In this document: piece by piece, positions 28,183 to 37,527 of the stretch | Position numbering within the stretch: position 1 is the stretch's first letter | Layout of the letters: each line of letters opens with the position of its first letter | Origin: Embleya sp045207785 | GTDB taxonomy: Bacteria; Actinomycetota; Actinomycetes; Streptomycetales; Streptomycetaceae | NCBI RefSeq assembly: GCF_045207785.1 | Contig: NZ_CP108776.1 | Location: forward strand, 2,604,001-2,668,000 | Direction of reading: 5' to 3' | DNA length: 64,000 nt | The notes under the pieces: model-generated | Database searches by the model: none | What the model was told of the DNA's origin: nothing | What the model saw: only the letters and a program-made list of their open reading frames with translations | Made by a program: the position numbers and the translations under genes

Positions 28183-29466
28183 TCACCGGCGCGGGTAGGC
28201 CGGATGGGTGGAGACGAGTTCGGCGACCGCCGCGCGCACGTCGCGCAGGCTCGCGTCGTCGTCCGCGCGCGCCGCGCGACCGAGCAGCAGGGCGACCTCC
28301 TTCATGTCCGTCTCGGTCATCCCCTGCGTGGTCACCGCGGCCGTGCCGACCCGGATCCCGGACGCGATCATCGGCTTCACCGGGTCGAAGGGGATCGCGT
28401 TCTTGTTGAGCGTGATCCCGGCCCGTTCGCAGCGGCTCTCCGCGTCGCCGCCGCTGACCCCGATCGCCCGCAGGTCGAGCAGCGCGAGGTGGGTGTCGGT
28501 GCCGCCGGAGACCGCGCGCATGCCCTCGGCCTGCAGTCCCTGGGTGAGCGCCTGCGCGTTGGCGACGACCCGGCGGGCGTAGGCGCGGTACGTGGGCGTC
28601 GCGGCCTCGCGCAGCGCGACCGCCTTCGCGGCGATCGTGTGCATGTGCGGGCCGCCCTGGCTGAACGGGAACACCGCGCGGTCGATCCGCCCGGCGAGTT
28701 CCTCGCGGCACAGGATCATCCCGCCGCGCGGACCGCGCAGGACCTTGTGCGTGGTGCAGGTGACCAGATCGGCGTACGGCACCGGCGAGGGCACCGCGTC
28801 CCCGGCGACGAGTCCGATGAAGTGGGCCGCGTCCACCATCAGATACGCGCCCACCTCGTCGGCGATCTGTCGAAATGCGGCGAAATCTACAAGTCGTGAA
28901 TATGCGGTCGCCCCGCACACGATCACCTTGGGCCGATGGGCCCGGGCCAGGTCCCCGACCTGGTCGTAGTCGATCCGCTCGTCGCTCTCGCGGACCCCGT
29001 ACGCGACGGCGTGGAACCAGCGACCGGAGAAGTTCACCCGTGACCCGTGGGTGAGGTGCCCGCCGTGCGGGAGCGACATCGCCAGGATCGTGTCGCCCGG
29101 GACGAGCAGCGCCGCGTAGGCCGCGAGGTTCGCCGCGGCGCCCGAGTGCGGTTGCACGTTGGCGTGTTCGGCGCCGAACAGCTCGCACGCCCGGCGCACC
29201 GCGAGCTCCTCGGCCCGGTCCACCTCGGCGCAGCCGCCGTAGTAGCGCCGCCCCGGGTAGCCCTCGGCGTACTTGTTGGTGAGCGTGCTGCCGAGGGCGG
29301 CGAGCACCGCCGGCGACGTGAAGTTCTCGCCGGCGATCAACTGGAGGCCGCCGCGCTGCCGGGCCAACTCGCCCAGGACCACCTCGGCGATGTCCGGATC
29401 ACTCTGCTGCAGGGCCGCGAAGTCCGGTCCCCAGAAGGGAGTTGACGTGGAGTCGGGAGTGCCCAT
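28183..29466 (-). CDS. glyA: Serine hydroxymethyltransferase
   Basis: This PLP enzyme converts serine and tetrahydrofolate to glycine and 5,10-methylene-THF. The 427 residues contain LQLIAGENFTSPAVLAALGS, NKYAEGYPGRRYYGGCA, NVQPHSGAAANLAAY, VDAAHFIGLVA and the PLP-lysine motif TCTTHKVLRGPRGGMI. ATG 29466 follows GAGGAG. Sequence details such as NFTSP and CRE instead of NYTSP/CKE suggest this may be a second, diverged SHMT paralogue of the genome (inference). Confidence 0.94.
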   Translation of the reverse strand: MGTPDSTSTPFWGPDFAALQQSDPDIAEVVLGELARQRGGLQLIAGENFTSPAVLAALGSTLTNKYAEGYPGRRYYGGCAEVDRAEELAVRRACELFGAEHANVQPHSGAAANLAAYAALLVPGDTILAMSLPHGGHLTHGSRVNFSGRWFHAVAYGVRESDERIDYDQVGDLARAHRPKVIVCGATAYSRLVDFAAFRQIADEVGAYLMVDAAHFIGLVAGDAVPSPVPYADLVTCTTHKVLRGPRGGMILCREELAGRIDRAVFPFSQGGPHMHTIAAKAVALREAATPTYRAYARRVVANAQALTQGLQAEGMRAVSGGTDTHLALLDLRAIGVSGGDAESRCERAGITLNKNAIPFDPVKPMIASGIRVGTAAVTTQGMTETDMKEVALLLGRAARADDDASLRDVRAAVAELVSTHPAYPRR

Positions 29467-29617
29467 GGCACTGCTCCTCAAGGCCGCAGGGACCTCTCCA
29501 CCATATGCCCGACCCCGGGGCGCGGACAGGCTCTTCCCGAGCCGATTCGGCGGTGTTCCGGGCCGATGTCCGCGGCCGCTCGCGGCCCGCGCGGGGACCC
29601 CGCCCGGGAGCCGCCCT

Positions 29618-30268
29618 TCAAGGCGTGTGCGCGGGGTGTCCCGTGAGCGCGGTGAGCACCGGGTCGAGCGCCGAACCGATGTCGGACGCGGTGGCCCGGA
29701 AGACGCTCAGCGGCGCCCCGTACGGGTCGGCCACCTCGTCCCACTCGGGATCGGGCGCGGCGAGCCGACCGCGCAGCGCGGCGGCGGCCCGCACCAGCGA
29801 GCGGCCGCGCTGGACCAGGTCGCGCTCGGGGTAGGGGGCCCGCTCCAGGACCGCGACCAGGCGGGTGAACTCCTTGAGCGTGAACGTGCGCAGGCCCGAG
29901 GCGTGCCCCATCGACACCACGTGCGCGCGGTGGTCGAGCGTCGCGGTCAGCACCAGGTCGGCCTCGGCGACGTGCTCGTCGAGCAGTTCGCGGCCGTGGA
30001 AGTCCCCCGGATCGGCGCCGTACTCGAGCAGCACCTCGGCCGCGTGCGGCTCCATCGGCGCGCCCTCGTGCCCCCAGGTGCCGGCGCTCTCGACGCTGAG
30101 CCGCACGGCGTCGTCGGCCGCCAGTCGGCGCTCCAGGCCGAGCCGGGCGAGCCGTTCGGCGATGGGTGAGCGACAGATGCTGCCCGTGCACACGAACAGG
30201 ATTCGAAACGAGTCGGGCGCGGACCCGTACGGCCCGTAGGAGTGTCCTACGGGAGCCGGCGCGGTCAA
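29618..30268 (-). CDS. Low-molecular-weight protein tyrosine phosphatase
   Basis: The catalytic P-loop FVCTGSICRSPIAERL (CX5R) lies near residue 27, and the general-acid loop DPEWDEVADPYGAP lies near the C-terminus. Length is 216 residues. The start is chosen as TTG 30268, which overlaps the tsaC stop (TTGA) and has GGAGGG six bases upstream. The extra 18 N-terminal residues before the P-loop domain are not conserved in the family. It belongs to the prfA-prmC-tsaC-ptp run. Confidence 0.9.
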   Translation of the reverse strand: MTAPAPVGHSYGPYGSAPDSFRILFVCTGSICRSPIAERLARLGLERRLAADDAVRLSVESAGTWGHEGAPMEPHAAEVLLEYGADPGDFHGRELLDEHVAEADLVLTATLDHRAHVVSMGHASGLRTFTLKEFTRLVAVLERAPYPERDLVQRGRSLVRAAAALRGRLAAPDPEWDEVADPYGAPLSVFRATASDIGSALDPVLTALTGHPAHTP

Positions 30269-30912
30269 TTCACGCCCTCCAGGTCGGGTACGACCTCGCG
30301 CAACGTGTCCAGGGACAGGGCACCTTCGCGCAGCAGCCGCGGCCGGCCGGCCGTCAGGTCGATGATCGAGGACGGCGCGGTCGAGGGGCACGTGCCGCCG
30401 TCCAGGTACACCGACACCGAGTCGCCCAGCTGGGCCTCCGCCTCGTCGACCGTGGTCGCGGCCGGGTTCCCGGACCGGTTCGCGCTGCTGACCGCCATCG
30501 GCCCGGTCTCGGTGAGCAGCTCGATCGCGACGGGGTGCAGCGGCATCCGTACCGCGACCGTGCCGCGCGTGTCGCCCAGGTCCCACATCAGCGACGGCTG
30601 GTGGAACGCGACGATGGTCAGCGCGCCCGGCCAGAACGCGTCGACCAGTTCCCAGCCGACCTCGGGAAAGCCCGTGACGAGCCCGTGCAGGGTGTTCGGC
30701 GAGCCGACCAGGACGGGCGAGGGCATGTTGCGGCCCCGACCCTTGGCGTCGAGCAACGCGTGCACGGCGTGCGGGGTGAACGCGTCCGCGCCGATCCCGT
30801 ACAGCGTGTCCGTCGGCAGCACGACCAGGTCGCCGCGCTTGATCGACCCTGTCGCCTCGCGCAGTCCGAGCCCGCGGTCCATCGCGTCGGAGCAGTCGTA
30901 GCGTCGGCTCAT
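30265..30912 (-). CDS. tsaC: L-threonylcarbamoyladenylate synthase
   Basis: This 215-residue YrdC/Sua5-type enzyme makes threonylcarbamoyl-AMP for the t6A37 modification of tRNAs reading ANN codons. It has RGDLVVLPTDTLYGIGADAF, DAKGRGRNMPSPVLVG, FWPGALTIV, GTVAVRMPLHP and MAVSSANRSGNPAATT. It has only the YrdC domain, so it is TsaC-like rather than full Sua5. It is downstream of prmC and coupled to the phosphatase by a 4-base overlap. Confidence 0.94.
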   Translation of the reverse strand: MSRRYDCSDAMDRGLGLREATGSIKRGDLVVLPTDTLYGIGADAFTPHAVHALLDAKGRGRNMPSPVLVGSPNTLHGLVTGFPEVGWELVDAFWPGALTIVAFHQPSLMWDLGDTRGTVAVRMPLHPVAIELLTETGPMAVSSANRSGNPAATTVDEAEAQLGDSVSVYLDGGTCPSTAPSSIIDLTAGRPRLLREGALSLDTLREVVPDLEGVN

Positions 30913-31000
30913 CGGGCACTTACCTCCTGAAGCGGTACGGGCGATGCGGGCGGTGCGATCGGCACGGGTGCCGACGGTACGAACGAGCGGGGCGCGCGGC

Positions 31001-31846
31001 TCACGCGCCTTCCTTGCGAGCGGTGGTGAAGCGGGGGCGGTTGGTCAGGTCGCGGTGATCGGCCGCGTCCACCCAACCGGCTTCCTCGTTGAAGATCCAC
31101 GGCACGGCGCCACCCTGGGTGTCGGCGTGCTCGACCACGACGAGCCCGCCGGGTCGCAGCAGCCGGTAGGCGGTCTTGGACAGCACCCGGATGAAGTCGA
31201 GCCCGTCCGGCCCGGAGAACAGCGCCAGCTCGGGGTCGTGGTCGCGGGCCTCGGGGGCCATCTCGTCGCGCTCGTCGAGCGGGACGTACGGCGGGTTGCT
31301 GATCACCAGATCGACCGTGCCGTCGAGCTCGGGCAGCGCGGTGAGCGCGTCGCCGGCGTGCAGGACGACGCGCGAGGCGCTCGCGTTGCGCTCGGCGAAG
31401 CGGTGCGCGCCCGGGTCGAGCTCGACCGCGTGTACGACCGAGCGCGGCACCTCCTGCGCGACGGCGAGCGCGATCGCGCCCGAGCCGGTGCACAGGTCGA
31501 CCACGAGCGGCTCGGCGACGTCCATCGCGCGCAGCGCGTCTATCGCCCAGCCCACGACCACCTCGGTCTCCGGGCGGGGCACGAATACGCCGGGGCCCAC
31601 CTGGAGTTCGAGGTACCGGAAGAACGCGCGCCCGGTGATGTGCTGCAACGGCTCGCGGGCCTCGCGGCGCGCGATGGCCTCCCAGAACCGCGCGTCGAAG
31701 TCGCCGTCGGCGACGGTGTGCAGGGCGCCCCGCTTGACGCCGTGCACGAACGCCGCGAGTTCCTCGGCATCGAAGCGCGGAGAGGGAACGCCCGCGTCGG
31801 CCAGTCGCAGGGTGGCCTGGGCCACCTCGGCGAGCAGCAGGTTCAT
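31001..31846 (-). CDS. prmC: Release factor glutamine methyltransferase
   Basis: PrmC methylates the glutamine of the GGQ motif in release factors. The 281 residues start MNLLLAEVAQATLRLADAG (N-terminal helical domain), then YLELQVGPGVFVPRPETEVVV, the SAM-binding VVDLCTGSGAIALAVA and the catalytic ISNPPYVPLDE. The first codon lies 11 bases after the prfA stop with GGAGACC between, so enzyme and substrate are translated together. Confidence 0.95.
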   Translation of the reverse strand: MNLLLAEVAQATLRLADAGVPSPRFDAEELAAFVHGVKRGALHTVADGDFDARFWEAIARREAREPLQHITGRAFFRYLELQVGPGVFVPRPETEVVVGWAIDALRAMDVAEPLVVDLCTGSGAIALAVAQEVPRSVVHAVELDPGAHRFAERNASASRVVLHAGDALTALPELDGTVDLVISNPPYVPLDERDEMAPEARDHDPELALFSGPDGLDFIRVLSKTAYRLLRPGGLVVVEHADTQGGAVPWIFNEEAGWVDAADHRDLTNRPRFTTARKEGA

Positions 31847-31856
31847 CTGGTCTCCG

Positions 31857-32924
31857 TTATTGGTGGGCGAGCCGGGCGGCCATGTCGGCGTCCACACACG
31901 CCTGGATGACCGGGTCGAGGTCGCCGTCGAGCACCTGGTCCAGGTTGTACGCCTTGTAGCCCACGCGGTGGTCGGAAATCCGGTTTTCCGCGAAGTTGTA
32001 CGTCCGGATGCGCTCGGAGCGGTCCACCGTGCGGACCTGGCTGCGGCGCACGTCGGAGGCTTCCTTGTCGGCTTCCTCCTGTGCGGCCGCGAGCATCCGG
32101 GCCCGCAGGATGCGCATGGCCGACTCCTTGTTCTGGAGCTGGCTCTTCTCGTTCTGGCAGGAGACCACGATGCCGGTCGGCAGGTGCGTGATGCGCACCG
32201 CGGAGTCGGTCGTGTTGACCGACTGGCCGCCGGGGCCGGACGAGCGGTACACGTCGATCCGCAGGTCGTTCGCGTTGATCTCGACCTCGACCTCCTCGGC
32301 CTCGGGGTACACGAGCACGCCCGCGGCGGAGGTGTGGATGCGGCCCTGCGACTCGGTGGCGGGCACCCGCTGGACGCGGTGCACACCGCCCTCGAACTTC
32401 AGCCGGGCGAAGACGCCCTCGCCGGGCGCCGGGTTGCCCTTGGTCTTCACCGCGACCTGGACGTCCTTGTAGCCGCCGAGGTCGGACTCGTTGGACTCGA
32501 GGATCTCGGTCTTCCAGCCGGCCCGCTCGGCGTAGCGCAGGTACATCCGCAGCAGGTCGCCCGCGAACAGGGCCGACTCCTCGCCGCCCTCGCCCGCCTT
32601 GACCTCCAGGATCACGTCCTTGTCGTCGGCCGGGTCGCGCGGCACCAGCAGCCGGCGCAGCTTCTCCGCGTACTCCTCGCGGCGCTGTTCGGCCTCCTCC
32701 GCCTCGGCGGCGAAGTCCGGGTCCTCGGCGACCAGTTCGCGCGCGGCCTCGACGTCGTCGCGCGCGCTCGCCCACTGCCGGTAGGTGTCCACGATCGGCC
32801 CGAGTTCGGCGTAGCGCCGGCCGAGGTTGCGCGCCCGCGTCTGGTCCGTGTGCACGGCCGGATCGGCGAGCTGCTTCTCGAGGTCGGCGTGCTCGGCGAG
32901 CAGGTCGTCCATCGCCTCGAACAC
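31857..32924 (-). CDS. prfA: Peptide chain release factor 1
   Basis: RF1 terminates translation at UAA and UAG. It has 355 residues. The GGQ motif lies in RSSGPGGQSVNTTDSAVRI, the stop-codon-reading loop is HLPTGIVVSCQNEKSQLQN, and the HRVQRVPATESQGRIHTSA stretch is typical of class I factors. The GTG at 32924 has AGGAG upstream. Confidence 0.97.
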   Translation of the reverse strand: MFEAMDDLLAEHADLEKQLADPAVHTDQTRARNLGRRYAELGPIVDTYRQWASARDDVEAARELVAEDPDFAAEAEEAEQRREEYAEKLRRLLVPRDPADDKDVILEVKAGEGGEESALFAGDLLRMYLRYAERAGWKTEILESNESDLGGYKDVQVAVKTKGNPAPGEGVFARLKFEGGVHRVQRVPATESQGRIHTSAAGVLVYPEAEEVEVEINANDLRIDVYRSSGPGGQSVNTTDSAVRITHLPTGIVVSCQNEKSQLQNKESAMRILRARMLAAAQEEADKEASDVRRSQVRTVDRSERIRTYNFAENRISDHRVGYKAYNLDQVLDGDLDPVIQACVDADMAARLAHQ

Positions 32925-33110
32925 TGTGGGCTCCTATGTCTATGGCCGCGAACTCGGCGGGATCGGTGACGCAGCGGGTGGGGTCGGCGGTACGGCGGGT
33001 TCCGAAGCCGGATCCCGGGATGTTCGGGCCGGTTCCCGGCACGGTTCCCGCGCGGCCCGGCGCGGATCTCGGCCGGGTTGCGAAAGCAACGGTTCCGGAG
33101 ACAAACGAAC

Positions 33111-33165
33111 GGCGCCGGAGGGGCGGTACGGACCTTGGAACAAGGCCCACCGCACCTCCGGCGCC
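33111..33165. terminator. Nested hairpin terminator after rpmE
   Basis: The arms beginning GGCGCCGGAGG (33111-33127) and ending CCTCCGGCGCC (33149-33165) pair over 16 of 17 positions. A second short hairpin, CCTTG-GAA-CAAGG, sits in the loop at about 33133-33145. It starts ten bases beyond the rpmE stop on the minus strand. Confidence 0.75.
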
Positions 33166-33174
33166 GCGGGGTCG

Positions 33175-33399
33175 CTAGTTGCTGCCGGCCACCGGCTGCT
33201 TGCCGAAGCGCTTCTCGAAGCGCGCGACGCGGCCACCCGTGTCGAGGATCTTCTGCTTGCCCGTGTAGAACGGGTGACACTGCGAACAGACCTCGACGCG
33301 GATCTGGCCGCTCGTCGCGGTGCTGTGCGTGGTGAACGTCGAACCACAGCCACAGGTGACGGTGGTCTCCACGTACTCGGGGTGGATGTCGGGCTTCAC
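33175..33399 (-). CDS. rpmE: 50S ribosomal protein L31, zinc-binding form
   Basis: This 74-residue L31 keeps its zinc ligands in VTCGCGSTFTTHS and VEVCSQCHPFYTGKQK, so it is the zinc-bound (C+) form. It begins MKPDIHPEY and ends RFEKRFGKQPVAGSN. It lies between prfA and rho with its own terminator. Confidence 0.97.
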   Translation of the reverse strand: MKPDIHPEYVETTVTCGCGSTFTTHSTATSGQIRVEVCSQCHPFYTGKQKILDTGGRVARFEKRFGKQPVAGSN

Positions 33400-33629
33400 A
33401 GGAGTCTCCTTGGGTTCGGGAGGGCGCCGGGTCGTACGCCCGAGTGGGCGTCACGTGAACCGGGGCCGACAGAGCAGTCTGCCAGGAGGGGGCGACCGGA
33501 CCCAAATCAGGGTCTGTACCGCCCAACCACGACCGGGGTCGAGGCATTCCCTCCTGGCCACCGCTGTGTCTTCGTCGTTCGTCTTGCCTGGTGGTGCTTG
33601 TGTTGCTCCGTACGAGGGGCCGCGGGGCC

Positions 33630-35756
33630 TCAGTCGTTCGGCATCGGCGTGGTCTTCTGAATTTGCATCAGGAACTCGCCGTTGCTCTTGGTCTTCTTCA
33701 TCTTGTCCAGCAGCAGCTCGATGGCCTGCTGCTGGTCGAGGGCGTGCAGCACCCGGCGCAGCTTCCAGACCACCGCGAGCTCGTCCGGGGCCATCAGGAT
33801 CTCTTCCTTGCGGGTGCTGGACGCGTCCACGTCCACCGCCGGGAAGATCCGCTTGTCGGCGAGCTTGCGGTCGAGCTTGAGCTCCATGTTGCCGGTGCCC
33901 TTGAACTCCTCGAAGATCACCTCGTCCATGCGCGAGCCGGTCTCGACGAGCGCGGTGGCGAGGATGGTCAGCGAGCCGCCGTTCTCGATGTTGCGCGCCG
34001 CGCCGAAGAACTTCTTCGGCGGGTAGAGCGCGGTCGAGTCGACACCACCGGACAGGATGCGGCCGGAGGCGGGCGCCGCGAGGTTGTACGCGCGGCCCAG
34101 ACGGGTGATCGAGTCGAGCAGCACGACGACGTCGTGGCCCAGCTCGACGAGGCGCTTGGCCCGCTCGATCGCCAGCTCGGCGACGATCGTGTGGTCCTCG
34201 GCCGGACGGTCGAAGGTCGAGGAGATGACCTCGCCCTTGACCGACCGCTGCATGTCGGTGACCTCTTCGGGGCGCTCGTCCACGAGCACGACCATGAGGT
34301 GGCACTCGGGGTTGTTCACGGTGATCGCGTTGGCGATCGCCTGGAGCACCATCGTCTTGCCGGCCTTGGGGGGCGCGACGATCAGGCCGCGCTGGCCCTT
34401 GCCGATCGGCGACACGAGGTCGATGATCCGCGTGGTGAGGGCGCCGGACTCGGTCTCCAGACGGAGCCGGTCCTGCGGGTAGAGCGGGGTCAGCTTGTTG
34501 AAGTCGGAGCGCTGACGCGCCTGTTCCGGCTCCATGCCGTTGACCGTGTCGAGGCGGACGAGCGCGTTGAACTTCTCGCGGCGCTCGCCGTCGCGCGGCT
34601 GGCGCACGGCACCGACGATCGCGTCGCCCTTGCGCAGGCCGTTCTTGCGGACCTGGGCGAGCGAGACGTACACGTCGTTGGAGCCGGGCAGGTAGCCCGA
34701 GGTCCGCACGAACGCGTAGTTGTCGAGGATGTCCAGGATGCCCGCGACGGGCACCAGGACGTCGTCGTCGGCCAGCACGGGCTCGTTCGTCTCGAAGCCC
34801 TCGCGGCCGCCGCGGCGACGGTTGCGGTCGCGGTAACGACCACGACGCCGACGGCCGCCGCCCTCGAAGTCGTCGTCCGGACCCATGGGGTCGTTGTCCT
34901 GCTGCTGCTGGGGCTGCTGCTTGCCGCGCTCGCCACGCTCGCCGCGGTCGGCCCGCTCGGCGCGGTCGTTGCCGCGGTCGCCACGCTCGCCACGCTCGGG
35001 GCGGTCGGCGTTGGCGCGGTCGCCGCGCTCGGCACGCTCGCCGCGCTCCGGGCGCTCGGCGCGCTCGGTCCGCTCGCCGCCGCGCTCGTTGTTGCCGCGG
35101 TCGCCGCGGTCGCGACGGTTCTGGCCGCGCTCGCGACGCTCGCGGCGGCCTTCACGCTCGCCGCCCTCGCGCTGCTCGCCCTGGTCGTCGCCGGTGCGCT
35201 CGGTGCGCTCGGGCGCTCGCCACGACGGCGCGTCGTGGTCTCGGTGGCCTCGGCCGACGCCTCGCCCTGGTCGCGCCGGGCGCGGCCGTTGGCGGGGGCC
35301 TCTGCGGCGGCCTGCTCCGGGATCTCGATCGCCGGCGCGGCCTCGACCGCGACGCGCGTCCGGGCGGCGCGGCGGGCCCGGTGGGCGCCTCCGCCGCGGG
35401 GCCTCGGCTGCGGGGGCCTCGGCGGGCGCCGGGGCGCTGTCCGCCGCGGCGGCGGCCTTGGCCTTGGTCGCGCGGGCCGGCTTCGTGGCGGCAGCGGCGG
35501 CGGGAGCGGCGTCCGAACCACCCTGCTTCGCCTGAATGGCCTCGATCAGCTGGCTCTTGCGCATACGGCCGGTGCCGCTGATGCCGAGACCGGTGGCGAC
35601 CTGCTGCAGCTCCGCCAGCACCATGCCGCTGAGGCCGGTGCCCGTCGAGCGGCGTCGCCGCGTGGCGGGAGCGGGGGCGTCCGCGGTGGCAGCCGCGTCA
35701 CCCGAGGCGGACGCGGCCTGCGGCGTTGCGTCCATGAGTTCGGTGGTGTCGCTCAC
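33630..35756 (-). CDS. rho: Transcription termination factor Rho
   Basis: This is a 708-residue hexameric RNA helicase. The N-terminal Rho_N helices (VLAELQQVATGLGISGTGRM) are followed by about 220 residues of Arg/Asp/Glu/Gly/Asn-rich insert typical of actinobacterial Rho. The primary RNA-binding fold follows (VAGILDILDNYAFVRTSGYL), then the ATPase with Walker A VAPPKAGKTMVLQAIA, LMVVLVDERPEEVTDM, and VVLLDSITRLGRAYNLA. Within the insert, about 35211-35404, the coherent amino-acid pattern moves to other frames and back (see finding), although the ORF stays open. A 475-base leader precedes it. Confidence 0.96.
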   Translation of the reverse strand: MSDTTELMDATPQAASASGDAAATADAPAPATRRRRSTGTGLSGMVLAELQQVATGLGISGTGRMRKSQLIEAIQAKQGGSDAAPAAAAATKPARATKAKAAAAADSAPAPAEAPAAEAPRRRRPPGPPRRPDARRGRGRAGDRDPGAGRRRGPRQRPRPARPGRGVGRGHRDHDAPSWRAPERTERTGDDQGEQREGGEREGRRERRERGQNRRDRGDRGNNERGGERTERAERPERGERAERGDRANADRPERGERGDRGNDRAERADRGERGERGKQQPQQQQDNDPMGPDDDFEGGGRRRRGRYRDRNRRRGGREGFETNEPVLADDDVLVPVAGILDILDNYAFVRTSGYLPGSNDVYVSLAQVRKNGLRKGDAIVGAVRQPRDGERREKFNALVRLDTVNGMEPEQARQRSDFNKLTPLYPQDRLRLETESGALTTRIIDLVSPIGKGQRGLIVAPPKAGKTMVLQAIANAITVNNPECHLMVVLVDERPEEVTDMQRSVKGEVISSTFDRPAEDHTIVAELAIERAKRLVELGHDVVVLLDSITRLGRAYNLAAPASGRILSGGVDSTALYPPKKFFGAARNIENGGSLTILATALVETGSRMDEVIFEEFKGTGNMELKLDRKLADKRIFPAVDVDASSTRKEEILMAPDELAVVWKLRRVLHALDQQQAIELLLDKMKKTKSNGEFLMQIQKTTPMPND

Positions 35757-36231
35757 GAAGGGTCCTTCCCTGGAGCGGGCGTCGGCCTTGAGGGGGCTCG
35801 GCGACCGGTTGTGCTGTCCGTCCCGCTTCCAGTGCGGTCCGGTGCGGTGGTCCGCCGGATGGCGGGAATCGTCGAAAATGTGCCCAGTACTGCGGGGATC
35901 GGGCTCATGTATGCCTGTGGGGGCTCGTATTCCTGTAGGGGAAGTGCCCTCGGGTCCCCGGGATGTTCTCGACGCGGCGCGGTGGTTCCGCCGGTCTGTA
36001 TCGGGGAGCCACGTTCGTCACGAAGGACAGGCAGGAGGGGAGACTCCCAAGGGATCGTGGCCACAGAGCACCGAACGCGCCCAACCCTATGCGGGCGGGG
36101 GATCTGGTGCGGTGATGACGCTAACACTACCGGACCCAAGAGACATTCCCCCACCCCATCGCTCCCCCGGAGCCGCCCATTTTCCTGCGGTAGTGCAGTG
36201 GAGTGAACGAACGCACGACCGTCCACGACCG
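35757..36231. other. rho leader and promoter region
   Basis: These 475 bases between rho and the thrB terminator hold no credible ORF. Reading the minus strand, TAGTGTTAGCGT near 36113-36124 offers -10-like hexamers, which would leave a leader of about 350 bases. Rho genes in other bacteria autoregulate through long leaders, so this stretch is a reasonable place for such control (inference). Confidence 0.35.
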
Positions 36232-36254
36232 GCGACCCGGGCGTGCCGGGTCGC
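36232..36254. terminator. 9-bp hairpin after thrB
   Basis: GCGACCCGG (36232-36240) and CCGGGTCGC (36246-36254) pair perfectly around GCGTG, about 57 bases after the thrB stop on the minus strand. Confidence 0.6.
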
Positions 36255-36311
36255 GCTCGCGCACTGTCCTCGTCTACCGGGCGTACTGCCAACGAACGGC
36301 GAGTACGCAGG

Positions 36312-37226
36312 TCACGCCAGTGGCATGACGCTTGCTCCGGCTCCGTCCACTTCCAGTTGCCGGACCACCCAATCGGGCCCGGCGGTACCGATCGCCTCGT
36401 CCACTCGGTCGGGTGTGACCAGGGCGAGCACGGTCGGCCCCGCGCCGGAGACGACCGCGGCCATCCCCTGTGCGCGCAGCTTGTCGATCAGTTCCGCGCT
36501 CGCGGGCATCGCGGGCGCTCGGTAGGTCTGGTGCAGCCGGTCCTCGGTCGCGGCGAACAACAGGTCCGGGCGGGACGTGAGCGCCGTGACCAGCAGCCCG
36601 GCGCGGCCCGCGTTGGCCGCCGCGTCGCGATGCGTCACCTTGGCCGGCAGCAGACCGCGCGCGACCTCGGTGGACAGCGGCGTGGCGGGTACGAACACCA
36701 CAGGAGATATACCCCGGTCGGGCGCCGATCGCACCGCGTGCGGGCCGTCTTCGTCGGTCCACGCGATGGTGAAGCCGCCGAGCAGACAGGCCGCGACGTT
36801 GTCCGGGTGGCCTTCGAGTTCGGTGGCCAGGGCGAGCGTGGCGTCGTCGTCGAGCCGCTCGGCGCCGCCTATCGTCAGCGCCCGGGCGGCGATCACACCG
36901 GCGCAGATCGCCGCGGCGGACGAGCCCAGACCGCGGCCGTGCGGGATCCGATTGGCACAGACCACGTCCAGCCCCGGCGGGCGCCCGCCCATCGCCTCGA
37001 AGGCGGCGTACGCGGCGCGAACGACGAGGTGGTTCTCGTCACGGGACAGGTTGTCGGCGCCCTCACCTGCGATGTCGATCGACAAGCCCGCGTCCGCGAC
37101 CCGGACCGCGACGTCGTCGTACAGTCCGAGCGCGAGTCCGAACGCGTCGAACCCGGGACCCAGGTTGGCGCTCGTGGCCGGGATGCGAACCCGGACGGGG
37201 GCGGCACGGAATGCGGGGCCGGCCAT
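36312..37226 (-). CDS. thrB: Homoserine kinase
   Basis: This GHMP-family kinase phosphorylates homoserine for threonine synthesis (304 residues). Motifs are VRIPATSANLGPGFDAFGLAL, the ATP-binding loop IPHGRGLGSSAAAICAGV and the C-terminal MAAVVSGAGPTVLALV. ATG 37226 (MAGPAFRAAPVRV) gives the family's usual start; its GAGGAG lies a little far (about 13 bases), and in-frame GTG codons at 37238 and 37262 are alternatives. Confidence 0.93.
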   Translation of the reverse strand: MAGPAFRAAPVRVRIPATSANLGPGFDAFGLALGLYDDVAVRVADAGLSIDIAGEGADNLSRDENHLVVRAAYAAFEAMGGRPPGLDVVCANRIPHGRGLGSSAAAICAGVIAARALTIGGAERLDDDATLALATELEGHPDNVAACLLGGFTIAWTDEDGPHAVRSAPDRGISPVVFVPATPLSTEVARGLLPAKVTHRDAAANAGRAGLLVTALTSRPDLLFAATEDRLHQTYRAPAMPASAELIDKLRAQGMAAVVSGAGPTVLALVTPDRVDEAIGTAGPDWVVRQLEVDGAGASVMPLA

Positions 37227-37472
37227 ACGCGTGGACACTCCTCCTCGTGGAGTTCCGGGCACCTTCGCGGGACGGTCCGAACCGGTGGCGCATTCGGGAA
37301 ATCGCGGGTGCTGCGGAACGGCAGGAACAGACGCGAGACTCGGGCGGCATTCGCCGCGGAACGAGTGGAAGGCCGCGTCCGGTGATCAGCCTACCGAAGG
37401 TGCGTTCCCTCGCGGGACACCGTAGCCACCGCGTCGTGGGTTTGGTACCGGAAATGCGATCGAAATGGATCG
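37227..37472. other. Region upstream of thrB
   Basis: This is noncoding sequence between thrB and the hairpin that closes thrC. It probably carries a thrB promoter, because the hairpin at 37473 should separate the two genes. No clear -35/-10 pair or small gene is seen. Confidence 0.3.
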
Positions 37473-37504
37473 AGGGCGGTCGACGAGTGAACGTCGACCG
37501 CCCT
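37473..37504. terminator. 12-bp perfect hairpin between thrC and thrB
   Basis: AGGGCGGTCGAC (37473-37484) pairs exactly with GTCGACCGCCCT (37493-37504) around an 8-base loop. On the minus strand it follows thrC and the tandem repeat array and is trailed by T-containing sequence, so it should end the hom-thrC transcript before thrB. Confidence 0.7.
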
Positions 37505-37527
37505 GATTCGATCTTGTCGGTATGTGT

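Noticed and set aside
34490..35521. Separate Thr/Ala/Ser-rich protein overlapping rho
   Set aside because: Only the short stretch around 35220-35380 looks protein-like, and it belongs to the Rho linker in a shifted frame; the rest is a shadow.
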